Source: Candidatus Aminicenantota bacterium
Lineage (GTDB): Bacteria > Acidobacteriota > Aminicenantia > Aminicenantales > Aminicenantaceae
NCBI GenBank assembly: GCA_004378665.1
Contig: SOIA01000064.1
Coordinates: forward strand, 1-28,955
DNA: 28,955 nt
Direction of reading: 5' to 3'
A program made the translations under genes and the position numbers. Of the stretch, positions 1-9,544 are shown piece after piece. Numbering within the stretch: the first letter of the stretch is position 1; every line of letters begins with the position of its first letter. A model generated the notes under the pieces. That model saw nothing but the letters and a program-made list of their open reading frames with translations, made no database searches and had not been told where the DNA came from.

Positions 1-1476
1 TCCCTGACGCTGGAAGACTGCATCGTGAAAGCCCTGAGGCAAAACCTCGGCGTGGCCATTGAAGTTCTGAACCCGGATGTGGCCGAGCTTCGTGTTTCCC
101 AGGCCAAGGAAATTTTCTATCCCACTCTCACCTTCGGCTACAACACGAGAGAAAACATCCAGGCTTCCTTTTCATTTCTCGAATCAGGCGGCGATGTTCA
201 AACGACAAGATCAGGCTTTAATGCCGAGATCTCACAGCTTCTTCCCATAGGCGGAACTTTTTCGATAGCGTTCGACGGTTACTCGAGCGAAACGAACCAG
301 AGGTTCCAGAGCGTCAACCCTCGTTATGGAGCCACGCTGCGGTTCGACCTCAACCAGCCTCTTTTGAGAAACTTCGGACCAAAGATAACGAAAAGAGAAA
401 TCATAGTCGCACGGAACAACCTGGACATCTCCGAAACCCAGCTCGAACGATCGCTCCAGCAGACGGTCTACGACGTAGAACAAGCCTACTGGTCATTGAA
501 GGGTCTTATCGAGAACCTCAAGGTGAGGCAGTTGTCTCTACAGCTCGCTGAAGAACTGCTTGAAAAAAACAAGAGGTCTGTTGAAGTCGGCACCCTGGCT
601 CCGATTGAAATCTTGAGCTCTCAATCTGCGGTCGCATCCAGAAAAGCGGATATCATCGAAGCAGAAGCCCAGATCAAAGACGAAGAGGACAGCTTGCGGA
701 TACTCCTCAACTTATCTGCTGAAGGAGTCGATGATGACGCGAGGATTATCCCGATAGACACTCCCGATTTCGAGAAACGTGAAATCAGTTTTGAGGATGC
801 CTTTCAGACTGCACTCCAGAGAAGACCGGATTTGAACGGAACCCGGATCAATCTCAAGAACAGAGAGATCGATGTCAAAAACGCAAAAAACCAGCTCCTT
901 CCCGGCCTCAACCTGTCAGCCTCCTACTGGAGTCCGGGACAATCCGGAACTGAAATCATATATGATCCCAGCAATCCATTTGACCCTCCGATCGGAGAGA
1001 ACGAGTATCCTCCCTCTGATGCTGTGTCTGACGCTTTCAACTTTGTGTACGACAACTGGTCAGTGGCGTTGACGCTGGATATCCCTCTGGACAACATACT
1101 CTCGAAGGCCAATTACGCCCAGACAAAAGTAAACATGGAACAGTCCTTGCTCATGCTCAAAGACCAGGAGCAGCAGATTTTTCTCGAGGTCAAAAGCGTC
1201 GTGAGGGCCGTGCAGACGAATTATGAAAGAGTCGAGGCATATAGGATCGCGATGCAACTAGCCGAGAAAACCCTCGAAGCGGAAGAGGAAAAATTCAAGG
1301 TCGGCATCTCCACTCCCTACTTTGTCCTTCAATACCAGTCAGAATTGACCACAGCCCAGACAAACTTGCTCAGAGCGATGTATGATTACGTGCTCTCTTT
1401 GGCGCGTTTAGAACAATCACTTGGAACGAGCCTCGAGAAAAGAAACATCAAGTACTCTGATTTTCGGGGGAAATGA
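1..1476 (+). CDS. TolC-family outer membrane efflux protein (5' partial)
   Basis: The reading frame is open from base 1 and ends with TGA at 1476, giving 491 visible residues; the signal peptide and true start lie upstream of the window. The visible N-terminus (SLTLEDCIVKALRQN) is the typical first helix of TolC/OEP proteins. Long amphipathic helical stretches alternate with short beta segments in two repeats, the second beginning near ISFEDAFQTALQRRPDL. TolC proteins form trimeric outer-membrane/periplasmic exit ducts for tripartite pumps or type I secretion. A GTG at 25 is inside the conserved helix and is not the likely start. Its partner pump is probably upstream and out of view, because the RND system downstream has its own outer-membrane factor. 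Substrate unknown. Confidence 0.88.
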   Translation, partial: SLTLEDCIVKALRQNLGVAIEVLNPDVAELRVSQAKEIFYPTLTFGYNTRENIQASFSFLESGGDVQTTRSGFNAEISQLLPIGGTFSIAFDGYSSETNQRFQSVNPRYGATLRFDLNQPLLRNFGPKITKREIIVARNNLDISETQLERSLQQTVYDVEQAYWSLKGLIENLKVRQLSLQLAEELLEKNKRSVEVGTLAPIEILSSQSAVASRKADIIEAEAQIKDEEDSLRILLNLSAEGVDDDARIIPIDTPDFEKREISFEDAFQTALQRRPDLNGTRINLKNREIDVKNAKNQLLPGLNLSASYWSPGQSGTEIIYDPSNPFDPPIGENEYPPSDAVSDAFNFVYDNWSVALTLDIPLDNILSKANYAQTKVNMEQSLLMLKDQEQQIFLEVKSVVRAVQTNYERVEAYRIAMQLAEKTLEAEEEKFKVGISTPYFVLQYQSELTTAQTNLLRAMYDYVLSLARLEQSLGTSLEKRNIKYSDFRGK

Positions 1477-1477
1477 G

Positions 1478-1506
1478 TTTTCAAGAGCTTTCTGTTCGTA
1501 TATAAT
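1478..1506 (+). promoter_or_regulatory. Candidate promoter, near-leaderless, for DUF5916 gene
   Basis: A perfect TATAAT lies at 1501-1506 with a weak -35-like TTTTCA at 1478-1483 (17-nt spacer). The hexamer ends 11 nt before the ATG at 1518, so the transcript would have only about 5 nt of leader. No Shine-Dalgarno is visible before that ATG. Prediction by eye only. Confidence 0.45.
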
Positions 1507-1517
1507 ACCCGGTCACG

Positions 1518-3698
1518 ATGAGGTCGACAAAACTTCACTATCTGCTCATCGTGCCCGGTCTCATTCTGTGTATGGCATTTTCCTTTCCTCAGGAAAACGC
1601 AGACAGTTACCGCATAAAAATTCCGGAATTCCCCGAGTCCCCGAAGATCGACGGCAGTCTGGAGAATTCTCTCTGGGAAAAGGGTGAGATCCTCGACACG
1701 TTCACGCAATACGAACCTCAAGAAGGAGCCCGGCCCACAGAAAGAACCATCGTTTATATCGGGTACGACAAGAAAAACCTCTACATCGCGGCCCGCTGTT
1801 TTGACTCGAACCCTCAAGGCATCAGAGCCTGCTTTGCCAAGAGGGACTCGGTCCAGGGTGACGACGACCTCACGATTTACCTCGATACCTTCAACGACAA
1901 AAAGAGGGCTTTTGTCTTCCAGGTCAATCCCTGCGGAATCCAGACCGATGGGATCTACACTGAAACGCGGAGAAGAGGACGTGGCCGTGGAGGATTCTTC
2001 GGATTCGACAGATACTGGGATACTTATTTTCTCTCCAACGCCAAAAGAGATGACAAAGGCTACACTGTCGAAATGGCGATCCCTTTCAAGAGCCTCCGGT
2101 TCCCCAACACGGAGACTCAAGTCTGGGGTCTCCAGATCATGAGAACGATCCGGAGAAAAAATGAAGAGATCTACTGGCATCCCCGCTCCCGGAATGTCAA
2201 CGGTTTCCTGATTCAAGCGGGAACGCTCGAGATCGACGGATTCATCGAAAAGGGAAGGAATCTCGAGCTCATGCCAGTCCTCACAGGCTTGAAACAGGAC
2301 GAGGAGAAAATCGAACCTGAAGCGGGTCTCAACCTGAAATACGGGATCACCTCTAACCTGACTGCAGACTTCACGTATAATCCTGACTTCAGCCAGATCG
2401 AAGCGGATATGCCCCAGATCGACGTCAACCAGAGATACGCCCTCTATTATCCGGAGACAAGGCCTTTTTTCTTAGAGGGAAAAGACTTCTATGACACTCC
2501 GATCGAGCTCGTCTACACAAGGACTATCATCGATCCCCTCTGGGGAACCAAGCTAACGGGAAAAACAGGCCCTGTCACCATCGGCTTCTTGAGCACCTAT
2601 GATGAAAATCCTGGCCGCATTGATATTCCCGGTTCCCCTGATGATGATGAAAATCCCTATAATGCCCTGGTCAGTGTATTCCGCATTAAAAGAGACCTCT
2701 ATCCGGAATCCCATATCGGTTTTATCCTGACCGATAAAGAAATGGGGGAATCCTGGGGCTCTCTCACAGACAATTATAACCGGGTGTTCGGGTTTGACGG
2801 CCACCTCAAGTTCAACAACTTCTACAGGTTCTCCTTCCAGTTCCTTGGCTCAGCGAGTAAAGTCGGGAATGAAATCACAGATATCGTCCCTGCGGCACTG
2901 TTGAATTTAAGCAGTACATCCCGCCACCTGACGATGTCCGCCAACTGGACAAGCATTCATCCGGATTTCGAGGCCGCGACCGGGTTCATCCGACGAAAAG
3001 ACATCCATTACTTCAACACGCGCATCGGGTATGCATTCCTCCCCCAGAATGATCTGATCATATCCATCCGTCCCTCCTTCGAATACCGGAGAATCCATGA
3101 CTTCAGCAACACACTGACCGATGAAGACTTCCAGCTCTCTTTATTCCTGAACGGCTGGAGGCAGTCCCACCTCTGGGCAACCGCCTCCTCTGAGTTTGAG
3201 AAGTACGAAGGGATTGACTTCCAAAAAAAGTCCTTCCGATTCAACTTCAGTTCAGAGCCCCTGTCATGGCTCGGCGGCAACATCTCCTACTCCTTCGGGG
3301 ACAGCATCAACTACGACGAAGATCCCCCCTATCTCGGATATATGACTTCCATCGGGGCGAGGCTGACGATCAAGCCGCTCACCAACCTCCGGTTCTTCTA
3401 TAATTTCCGGAACAACCGGTTCTACAGGGAAAAAGGCGGGGTAAAAGAGTACGAAGTGAACATCATCAGTCAGCGCATCAATCTTCAGCTGTCCCGCTCG
3501 CTCTCGCTCCGCCTAATCACGGACTATAACGACTATTACGACGAACTCTACAACAGCTTTCTTTTCAGCTACGTATACCGGCCGGGAACGGTTTTTTACT
3601 TCGGTATAGACGACAACCAGGAACAGGATGATTTCGGAATCTGGCAAAGGCAGGGCCGCTATTACTTCATCAAATTCTCATACTGGTGGCGGATTTAG
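1518..3698 (+). CDS. CBM9-like / DUF5916 outer membrane beta-barrel protein
   Basis: 726 residues with a signal peptide (basic start, hydrophobic core about 8-22). Residues about 33-235 resemble the carbohydrate-binding family 9-like module: IDGSLENSLWEKG, then IGYDKKNLYIAARCFDSNP, then the acidic DDDLTIYLDTFNDKKRAFVF segment. From about 240 to the end there are many alternating aromatic/polar beta strands, and the protein ends in an aromatic strand (KFSYWWRI), as outer-membrane barrels do. This matches the DUF5916 family, whose function is not established; sugar or peptide binding at the cell surface is a guess. An Arg/Gly-rich insert (RRRGRGRGG, 151-159) sits in the CBM9-like part. It follows the truncated TolC gene by 41 nt and has no visible SD. 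Confidence 0.82.
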   Translation: MRSTKLHYLLIVPGLILCMAFSFPQENADSYRIKIPEFPESPKIDGSLENSLWEKGEILDTFTQYEPQEGARPTERTIVYIGYDKKNLYIAARCFDSNPQGIRACFAKRDSVQGDDDLTIYLDTFNDKKRAFVFQVNPCGIQTDGIYTETRRRGRGRGGFFGFDRYWDTYFLSNAKRDDKGYTVEMAIPFKSLRFPNTETQVWGLQIMRTIRRKNEEIYWHPRSRNVNGFLIQAGTLEIDGFIEKGRNLELMPVLTGLKQDEEKIEPEAGLNLKYGITSNLTADFTYNPDFSQIEADMPQIDVNQRYALYYPETRPFFLEGKDFYDTPIELVYTRTIIDPLWGTKLTGKTGPVTIGFLSTYDENPGRIDIPGSPDDDENPYNALVSVFRIKRDLYPESHIGFILTDKEMGESWGSLTDNYNRVFGFDGHLKFNNFYRFSFQFLGSASKVGNEITDIVPAALLNLSSTSRHLTMSANWTSIHPDFEAATGFIRRKDIHYFNTRIGYAFLPQNDLIISIRPSFEYRRIHDFSNTLTDEDFQLSLFLNGWRQSHLWATASSEFEKYEGIDFQKKSFRFNFSSEPLSWLGGNISYSFGDSINYDEDPPYLGYMTSIGARLTIKPLTNLRFFYNFRNNRFYREKGGVKEYEVNIISQRINLQLSRSLSLRLITDYNDYYDELYNSFLFSYVYRPGTVFYFGIDDNQEQDDFGIWQRQGRYYFIKFSYWWRI

Positions 3699-3718
3699 AA
3701 CGGACTATCATCTCCCTC

Positions 3719-3747
3719 TTTGCATCCGACCTTAAATCCAATACAAT
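3719..3747 (+). promoter_or_regulatory. Candidate promoter of the RND efflux operon
   Basis: TTTGCA at 3719-3724 and TACAAT at 3742-3747 are separated by 17 nt. The -10 ends 12 nt before the ATG at 3760, so the leader would be about 5 nt. No SD precedes the start. The DUF5916 gene stops at 3698, which leaves 61 nt for this promoter. Confidence 0.4.
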
Positions 3748-3759
3748 ATATGGTAAAAT

Positions 3760-4992
3760 ATGAAAACATATATTACCTCAATTCTTGTCCTTTTTCTCCT
3801 CGTTCCCGTTCTCACCACATCTGAAGAGAAAAAAGGATTCACCCTCGATGAGATGCTCGATCTTGGCCTGAACAACAGCCCTGTGCTCCTGGCCAAAGCA
3901 CAGGAAGTCGAAGCTAAAAAAGCCGCATTCCAGGCCTCCAAGCGCCTGACCAATCCTGAGCTTGCATACCAAACGGGTAAGGGGGAACTCTACGACACCC
4001 CTGGAAAAAGAAACACGAATAGCCTCTCTCTCAGCCAATACCTGGAAAATCCTTTCAAAAGACACTACCGTGTTCTGATGTTCGAAAATGAGTGGCAGGC
4101 CTCCGAACATTTTTACCATTTTTCCAAGATCGAAATCACCTTTGAGATAAAAAGACTGTTCTACAAGGTCCTCTTGCTCAAAAATGAAGAAGAACTCTCC
4201 CGAAAAAACCTGAGTTCTCTCGAAGAAACCTACCAGTTGATTTTAAAAAGAGTCGAACTGGGAGAGACTAGAGAACTGGAGGCGATCAAACTCCGTGTCG
4301 AAACCCTCAAAGCCAAGAACGAACTGAACAAGATCCGGACCGAATTGAGGTTGGCCAAGGAAAACCTGAATAAATTCCTGGGGAACTCTCTCCCCGCGGA
4401 TTTCTCCATTCTGGGAAAACTGGGATACAGACCTCTCCAAATCGATGAGCAATCTCTCCTGGAGAAAGCGCTTCTCTCCCACCCCCTCATTAAAGGAAAA
4501 GAGAGGGACCTTGAATTTGCGGAAAGCCAGTTGAAGCATGTCAAATGGCAGAGGCTTCCGGACTTTGAGCTCTCAGGATTCATCAGAAATGAGCTGGACG
4601 GACAGAACAAGGGGATCGGCATTTCACTGGACATCCCTCTCTGGAACTTTAAATCCAGGGAAATCGCGGAAGCGGAAAGTCTTTATCAGAAGCAGAACCA
4701 TGAATTGAAAGCATTAAAAATGGAAATTGTTACAGAGGTCAAAGCCAGGTTGAACGAGCAGAGATACTCCGAACAGACCATAAGGATCTTTCACGAGGGC
4801 CTTTTGAAACAGGCCGAAGAGAGCCTGAAAATCTCCGAGCAGAGTTACAAACAGGGCGAGATCTCTCTCCTCGATTACCTGGATTCTCAAAGAACCTACA
4901 CCAGCATCATAAAGGACTACCAGGAGTCCCTGTATGCTTGGAATACCACTCAGGCAGCCTTGGAAAAGGCCATCGGAGAAGGGATAAAATGA
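3760..4992 (+). CDS. RND-system outer membrane factor (CzcC/TolC family)
   Basis: 410 residues: signal peptide about 1-20, then FTLDEMLDLGLNNSPVLLAKAQEVEAKKAAF, the standard opening helix of TolC/OEP proteins. Two coiled-coil repeats follow, with the second OEP repeat near LLEKALLSHPLIKGKERDLEFA and a C-terminal helix with LDYLDSQRTYTSIIKDYQESL. The stop overlaps the ATG of the adaptor gene in ATGA, so this is the outer-membrane duct of the same tripartite pump as the next two genes. The CzcC-like label rests on gene order (C-B-A) and on the pump type. Confidence 0.87.
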   Translation: MKTYITSILVLFLLVPVLTTSEEKKGFTLDEMLDLGLNNSPVLLAKAQEVEAKKAAFQASKRLTNPELAYQTGKGELYDTPGKRNTNSLSLSQYLENPFKRHYRVLMFENEWQASEHFYHFSKIEITFEIKRLFYKVLLLKNEEELSRKNLSSLEETYQLILKRVELGETRELEAIKLRVETLKAKNELNKIRTELRLAKENLNKFLGNSLPADFSILGKLGYRPLQIDEQSLLEKALLSHPLIKGKERDLEFAESQLKHVKWQRLPDFELSGFIRNELDGQNKGIGISLDIPLWNFKSREIAEAESLYQKQNHELKALKMEIVTEVKARLNEQRYSEQTIRIFHEGLLKQAEESLKISEQSYKQGEISLLDYLDSQRTYTSIIKDYQESLYAWNTTQAALEKAIGEGIK

Positions 4993-6260
4993 AAAAACAA
5001 ATCGCATACCTCTCTATATTTTCGTTCTTGATTCTCATCTCCTGCGGTGGAGGCGATAAGACAGCTCCAGCCCCTCCTCCTGAGCAAGAAACTCATGAGC
5101 ACGAAGGTCAATCGCAAGAAATCCAGGAGCCCGATGCCGCAGAACCAGAAGAGCATGAGCATCAAGACCTGCATCTGTCTCCCCAAAAACAGAAAGAGTG
5201 GGGAGTCGTTGTGGGATCAGCCGCCAGGCAGGATGTGGCATCGCAGATCACGCTGCCGGGAGTCCTCTCGCTTAATCAAAACCGTACCGCTTATATCTCT
5301 TCCCTTGTCGGGGGAAAAGTGGTCTCGTTGGCTGCGGATCTGGGATACAGAGTGCGGAAAGGGCAGGCCCTGCTGATGATCAATTCACCCGAATTCGTCC
5401 AGGCCCAAGCCGATTTCCTCCAGACTGTGGCCAAGCTCAACCTCAGCCAGAAGGAGTACGAGAGGGCCAAGATTCTGTTCAAAGAGAAAGCGATCGAAGA
5501 GAGGGAATTTTTAAGGAGAGAAGCGGAGTTCGAGAAACTCTCCACCGAAGTGGGTGGACTCGGATCCATCCTTCACTCCTACGGTTTTGACCATGAGCAA
5601 ACGGAAAAGCTCATAGAAAAATGTATCTCCCGAAAGTCTGATGACAATCTCTGCGAACTCGCAGACCCCAACCTTCCCATTCTGTCTCCTCTAAACGGAA
5701 CGATCACCTTCAGAGATGTCATCGTTGGAGAGCATGTCGAACCCAACAAAGTCCTGTTCACCGTCTCCGACCTCCGGACGCTGTGGGCCCTTCTGGATGC
5801 TTACGAGAAAGATCTGCCTTTTATAAACAAGGACAGCCAGGTAATTATCCTGTTGTCTCTCTATCCTGATAAAGAATTTAAAGGGAAAATTGCTTATATC
5901 AGCGACACTGTAGACGAAAAACTGAGGACGATAAAAATCAGAGTCGAAGTCAAAAACGATCAAGGGCTTCTCAAGCCGAACATGTACATCCAGGGAGTCA
6001 TCGAAAACAAGGCAGCAGGGCAAGAACTCCTTGCGGTCCCGGAAGAAGCAGTTCAGACGCTGAACGGAGAAAAAATCGTGTTCATACTTGAAGACAAGGA
6101 TGTTTTCGTTGTCCAGCATGTGGAACTGGGCAAAAAAATCGGAAACAGGAGGATAATCGCTCATGGTCTTAAAGAAGGGCAGAAAATAGTTATACAGGGA
6201 GCTTTTAAACTGAAAGCAGAACTCAACAAAGGGACCTTCGGACAGGCACACGTCCATTAA
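4989..6260 (+). CDS. RND efflux periplasmic adaptor lipoprotein (CzcB-like)
   Basis: 423 residues from the ATG at 4989, which overlaps the previous stop; upstream in-frame codons from 4938 lie inside the outer-membrane-factor gene. The N-terminus is a lipoprotein signal with lipobox LISC (Cys19). A His/Glu-rich tail follows (His at 36, 38, 56, 58, 62), a plausible metal-binding segment, and the protein ends GQAHVH. Then come the usual adaptor parts: a first barrel/lipoyl half (GGKVVSLAADLGYRVRKGQAL), a helical hairpin about 130-190, a second lipoyl half (PILSPLNGTITFRDVIVGEHV) and a C-terminal membrane-proximal domain. It would bridge the pump and the outer-membrane factor. The His-rich tail favours a heavy-metal substrate, which is inference. 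Confidence 0.9.
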   Translation: MKKQIAYLSIFSFLILISCGGGDKTAPAPPPEQETHEHEGQSQEIQEPDAAEPEEHEHQDLHLSPQKQKEWGVVVGSAARQDVASQITLPGVLSLNQNRTAYISSLVGGKVVSLAADLGYRVRKGQALLMINSPEFVQAQADFLQTVAKLNLSQKEYERAKILFKEKAIEEREFLRREAEFEKLSTEVGGLGSILHSYGFDHEQTEKLIEKCISRKSDDNLCELADPNLPILSPLNGTITFRDVIVGEHVEPNKVLFTVSDLRTLWALLDAYEKDLPFINKDSQVIILLSLYPDKEFKGKIAYISDTVDEKLRTIKIRVEVKNDQGLLKPNMYIQGVIENKAAGQELLAVPEEAVQTLNGEKIVFILEDKDVFVVQHVELGKKIGNRRIIAHGLKEGQKIVIQGAFKLKAELNKGTFGQAHVH

Positions 6261-6296
6261 TCCATAAACATGACTTTATCCGGGTAATCGAGATCA

Positions 6297-9200
6297 ATGA
6301 TTTCAAGAATCATAAACTTCTCTCTCAAACAGAGGCTGTTCATTGTAGTAGCCACGGCCATAATCGCTTTATTGGGGATTCTTGCTTTCCAGAGGCTCCC
6401 CATCGATGTCTTTCCGGACCCGTCCCCTCCTCTTGTCCAGGTCTACACCGAAGCGGAAGGAATGGCTCCTGAAGAGATCGAAAGGCTCATCTCCTATCCC
6501 ATCGAATCCTCAATGTTCGGCCTCCCTCAAGTCAAGAATATCCGTTCCATTTCCACCTTTTCCCTATCCATAGTCAATATCTATTTCGAGGATAAAACCG
6601 ACATCTACTGGGCCAGACAGCTCGTCTCGCAGCGTCTGGATGAGGCTAGAGAAAGCATCCCGGCTCAGGCTCATAATCCGGTTTTAGGTCCTATCGCGAC
6701 AGGCCTGGGGCTGGTCTACCTGTATTATCTCGAAGGAGACAATTTCTCTCCTCTCGAACTCAGGACCATCCAGGACTGGCTGGTAAAGTATGAGCTGAAA
6801 TCCGTGCCCGAAGTCTCCCAGGTCCTGAGCATCGGAGGAGACGTCAAGCAATTCCAGATCCTTCTCAACCCTCAATCCCTTCTCAAGTACAACCTCACAA
6901 TATCTGACATCATCGAAAAGGTCAGAAAAAACAACCAGAATATCGGCGCCAGCTTCATCACCAAGGGAAAAGAGGAGTACATCATCCGAAGTGTAGGCCT
7001 TATTCAAACCCTCGAAGACCTCGAGACAATCGTGATTGCCAACTATCAAGGAACTCCCATCTTTCTAAAAAATGTTGGGACTGTCCAGGTCCTTCCAGCG
7101 ATCAAGAGAGGAGCCGCCCTGGCCAACGGCGAAGGGGAGAAAGTCGTCGGCATGATCTTGAAGCTTTTCGGCTCGAACACCGCGCACGTCATCAATGATA
7201 TCGAGGAGAGAATCTCTGAGGTCAACAAATCACTTCCTTCCGGAGTGGAAATCGTTCCCTTCTACAACCAGGCATCTCTTGTAAAAAAATGCTTTTCCAC
7301 GGTGTCCGGAAACCTTATCCTCGGAATTATCCTTGTCATTATCGTCCTTTTCCTGTTCATGGGAGATTTCCCCTCTGCCCTCATAACCGTCTTTGCTCTG
7401 CCTTTCTCCATCCTGTTCACATTCATCATGATGCAGAGGATCAACCTGGCCGCAGACTTGATGTCCTTCGGCGGTTTGGCCATCGGGATAGGATTGATCG
7501 CTGACGCATCCATCATTCTTGTCGAAAATACCCACCGCCACCTCCAGATGAAGCATGAAAACAAAGCTCAGGCTGTGTGCCGTGCAGGAGAAGAAGTGGG
7601 CCGACCGCTTTTCTTTGCCATCGTGATCATCATAATTGTCTTTCTCCCGATATTCACTCTGACCGGTGTGGAAGGAATCATGTTCCGGCCGATGGGCTAT
7701 GCCATTTCTTTCGCCCTGGTTGGGTCTCTACTCTATGCTCTGGTTTCAGCACCCGCCCTCTCTTTCTACTTCTTAAGACCAAAGAAAGGGACCACAAAAG
7801 AGCCCTTCCTGATAAGGAACATTAAAAAAGCCTATCTTCCCTTTTTCGCCCTGTGCCAGAAACACCGAAAGAAAGTCTTCTTGATCACTTTTCTTGTTTT
7901 TTTATCCGGAGTCTCCCTTATCCCCTTCATGGGAAGAGAATACATCCCCTACCTGGAAGAAGGAACATTGCATCTCCGAGCTACATTCGACCCGAACATC
8001 AGTCTCCAGGAGACCATTTCCATGACGACTTCCATCGAGAAGGCGCTCAAAGGCATTCCTGAGGTGACGGGTGTGTTGAGCCGCATAGGAAGAGGGGAGG
8101 TCGGGAGCCATGCCCACTTTGTGAACGATGCGGAAATCCTGGTCCAGCTTACGCCCATCCATAAATGGGAACATTTTAAGAACAAAAATGAACTCCTGGA
8201 AGAGATTGAGCATCGTCTGGAAGATTTCCCTGGAGTCAACCTCAACATCACACAGCCTATTGCCCACAACCTGGACGAACTCATCACTGGAGTCAAGGCT
8301 CAACTGGCAATAAAAGTCTACGGCAGAGATTTCGATATCCTCAAGGAAAAGTCAATAGAAATAAAAGATGCTCTCTTGAACATCCAAGGCGCGGCAAACG
8401 TTCAGGTCGAGCAGTTCACCGGCCAAAACCACATCCAGGTCGTCCTCTCAAGAGAGCAAATCGCCCGCTACGGTATGAATATCAACGATATCCAGGAAAC
8501 GATCAAGGCTGCTGTGGGAGGGATGACGGTCGGCCAGGTGTATGAAGGACAGAAAAGATTCGACATCTTTCTCCGGTTTGGCCCTGAATTCAGGAAGGAT
8601 ATCGAGCATATCGAAAACTTACTGATTCGAATTCCCGGAGGAGGACAAATTCCCCTTGGGTCTCTCGCAACCATCGAGGAGATTGTCGGACCGCGGGTGA
8701 TAAACCGTGAGCACAACAAAAGGTTCATCACCGTGCAGTGCAACATCAGAGGAAGGGATATTGGTCGGTTTGTCAGCGAAGCTCAGAGGGAAATCGAAAC
8801 AAAGGTCGAGCTTCCTCCAGAGTATTCTCTCAAGTGGGGAGGACAGTTTGAACTCCATCAACAAGCTAACAGAAGATTAACGATCATCATGCCCATCACC
8901 CTAGCTCTTGTCGCCCTGCTTCTTTTCACGATCTTCTATTCATTCCAGGAAGCGCTGATCATTCTGATCAACGTACCTCTGGCTCTGACAGGGGGGATCA
9001 TCGCCCTCAAGATTTCCGGTCTCTATTTGAGCATTCCGGCTTCCATCGGGTTCATCGCTATTTTCGGGATCGCCCTGGAGGACGGCCTTGTGCTTCTGAC
9101 CTCCTTCCACAGGCGCCTCTCGCATGGCGCGTCGATGAAAGAAGCCATCACCGAGGGAGTAAGCTCAAAGATCAGGCCAGTCCTGATGACGACATTCACC

Positions 9201-9368
9201 ACGATTTTCGGTATCATGCCGCTTCTTTTGGCCAAGGGTCTTGGAGCAGAGATTCAAAGGCCGCTGGCCACAGTGGTCGTCGGCGGGCTCATCACATCAA
9301 CTCTGGTCACACTGCTGGTTCTTCCTCTCGTCTACCAGGCTCTCAAGAAGCATCCCCACGCAACCTAA
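6297..9368 (+). CDS. RND efflux pump, heavy-metal-efflux (CzcA/CusA) family
   Basis: 1023 residues, full length for the family, with 12 expected membrane segments: TM1 at about 13-31, clusters at about 338-480, about 526-545, and the last group at about 860-1015. Large periplasmic porter domains lie after TM1 and TM7. The TM4 motif is GIGLIADASIILVEN (about 397-411). Asp403 and Glu410 match the conserved proton-relay acids of metal-exporting RND pumps, while the first Asp of the CzcA-type DFGxxxDG motif is Gly here, as in CusA-like proteins. Methionines that carry Cu/Ag in CusA do not appear at the matching porter positions (for example LHLRATFDPN instead of LLYMPTTLP). Third gene of the operon, 36 nt after the adaptor. 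Substrate not decided. Confidence 0.92.
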   Translation: MISRIINFSLKQRLFIVVATAIIALLGILAFQRLPIDVFPDPSPPLVQVYTEAEGMAPEEIERLISYPIESSMFGLPQVKNIRSISTFSLSIVNIYFEDKTDIYWARQLVSQRLDEARESIPAQAHNPVLGPIATGLGLVYLYYLEGDNFSPLELRTIQDWLVKYELKSVPEVSQVLSIGGDVKQFQILLNPQSLLKYNLTISDIIEKVRKNNQNIGASFITKGKEEYIIRSVGLIQTLEDLETIVIANYQGTPIFLKNVGTVQVLPAIKRGAALANGEGEKVVGMILKLFGSNTAHVINDIEERISEVNKSLPSGVEIVPFYNQASLVKKCFSTVSGNLILGIILVIIVLFLFMGDFPSALITVFALPFSILFTFIMMQRINLAADLMSFGGLAIGIGLIADASIILVENTHRHLQMKHENKAQAVCRAGEEVGRPLFFAIVIIIIVFLPIFTLTGVEGIMFRPMGYAISFALVGSLLYALVSAPALSFYFLRPKKGTTKEPFLIRNIKKAYLPFFALCQKHRKKVFLITFLVFLSGVSLIPFMGREYIPYLEEGTLHLRATFDPNISLQETISMTTSIEKALKGIPEVTGVLSRIGRGEVGSHAHFVNDAEILVQLTPIHKWEHFKNKNELLEEIEHRLEDFPGVNLNITQPIAHNLDELITGVKAQLAIKVYGRDFDILKEKSIEIKDALLNIQGAANVQVEQFTGQNHIQVVLSREQIARYGMNINDIQETIKAAVGGMTVGQVYEGQKRFDIFLRFGPEFRKDIEHIENLLIRIPGGGQIPLGSLATIEEIVGPRVINREHNKRFITVQCNIRGRDIGRFVSEAQREIETKVELPPEYSLKWGGQFELHQQANRRLTIIMPITLALVALLLFTIFYSFQEALIILINVPLALTGGIIALKISGLYLSIPASIGFIAIFGIALEDGLVLLTSFHRRLSHGASMKEAITEGVSSKIRPVLMTTFTTIFGIMPLLLAKGLGAEIQRPLATVVVGGLITSTLVTLLVLPLVYQALKKHPHAT

Positions 9369-9544
9369 AATCAACTTTATAAATCTTCTTCAAAGCTTCT
9401 CTTCTATTTTGTGTGGGCAATCTACGGCATTAAAACGACAGTGAAATCGCTTTGCTCCAGTCAAATTTTGAGCGCCAGTCCTTCACCGTTCCTCTCAGCG
9501 GATAAGTGAAGGGCAGTGGAAAGAGGCTCTTCAAAAAACAAATA
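9369..9544. other. Convergent intergenic region between RND pump and SDR
   Basis: 176 nt between two converging genes. It contains an inverted repeat, CCTTCAC at 9480-9486 and GTGAAGG at 9506-9512, with a 19-nt loop and no U-tract on either side. A role as a bidirectional terminator is possible but weak. No ORF or RNA gene recognised. Confidence 0.3.

Noticed and set aside
1386..2216. 276-codon minus-strand ORF opposite the DUF5916 gene
   Set aside because: Antisense to a well-supported gene with signal peptide and domains; no recognisable protein on the minus strand.
1..4992. Two TolC-family genes as a tandem duplication
   Set aside because: The two proteins differ in length and in nearly all sequence outside the general OEP pattern, so recent duplication is not supported.
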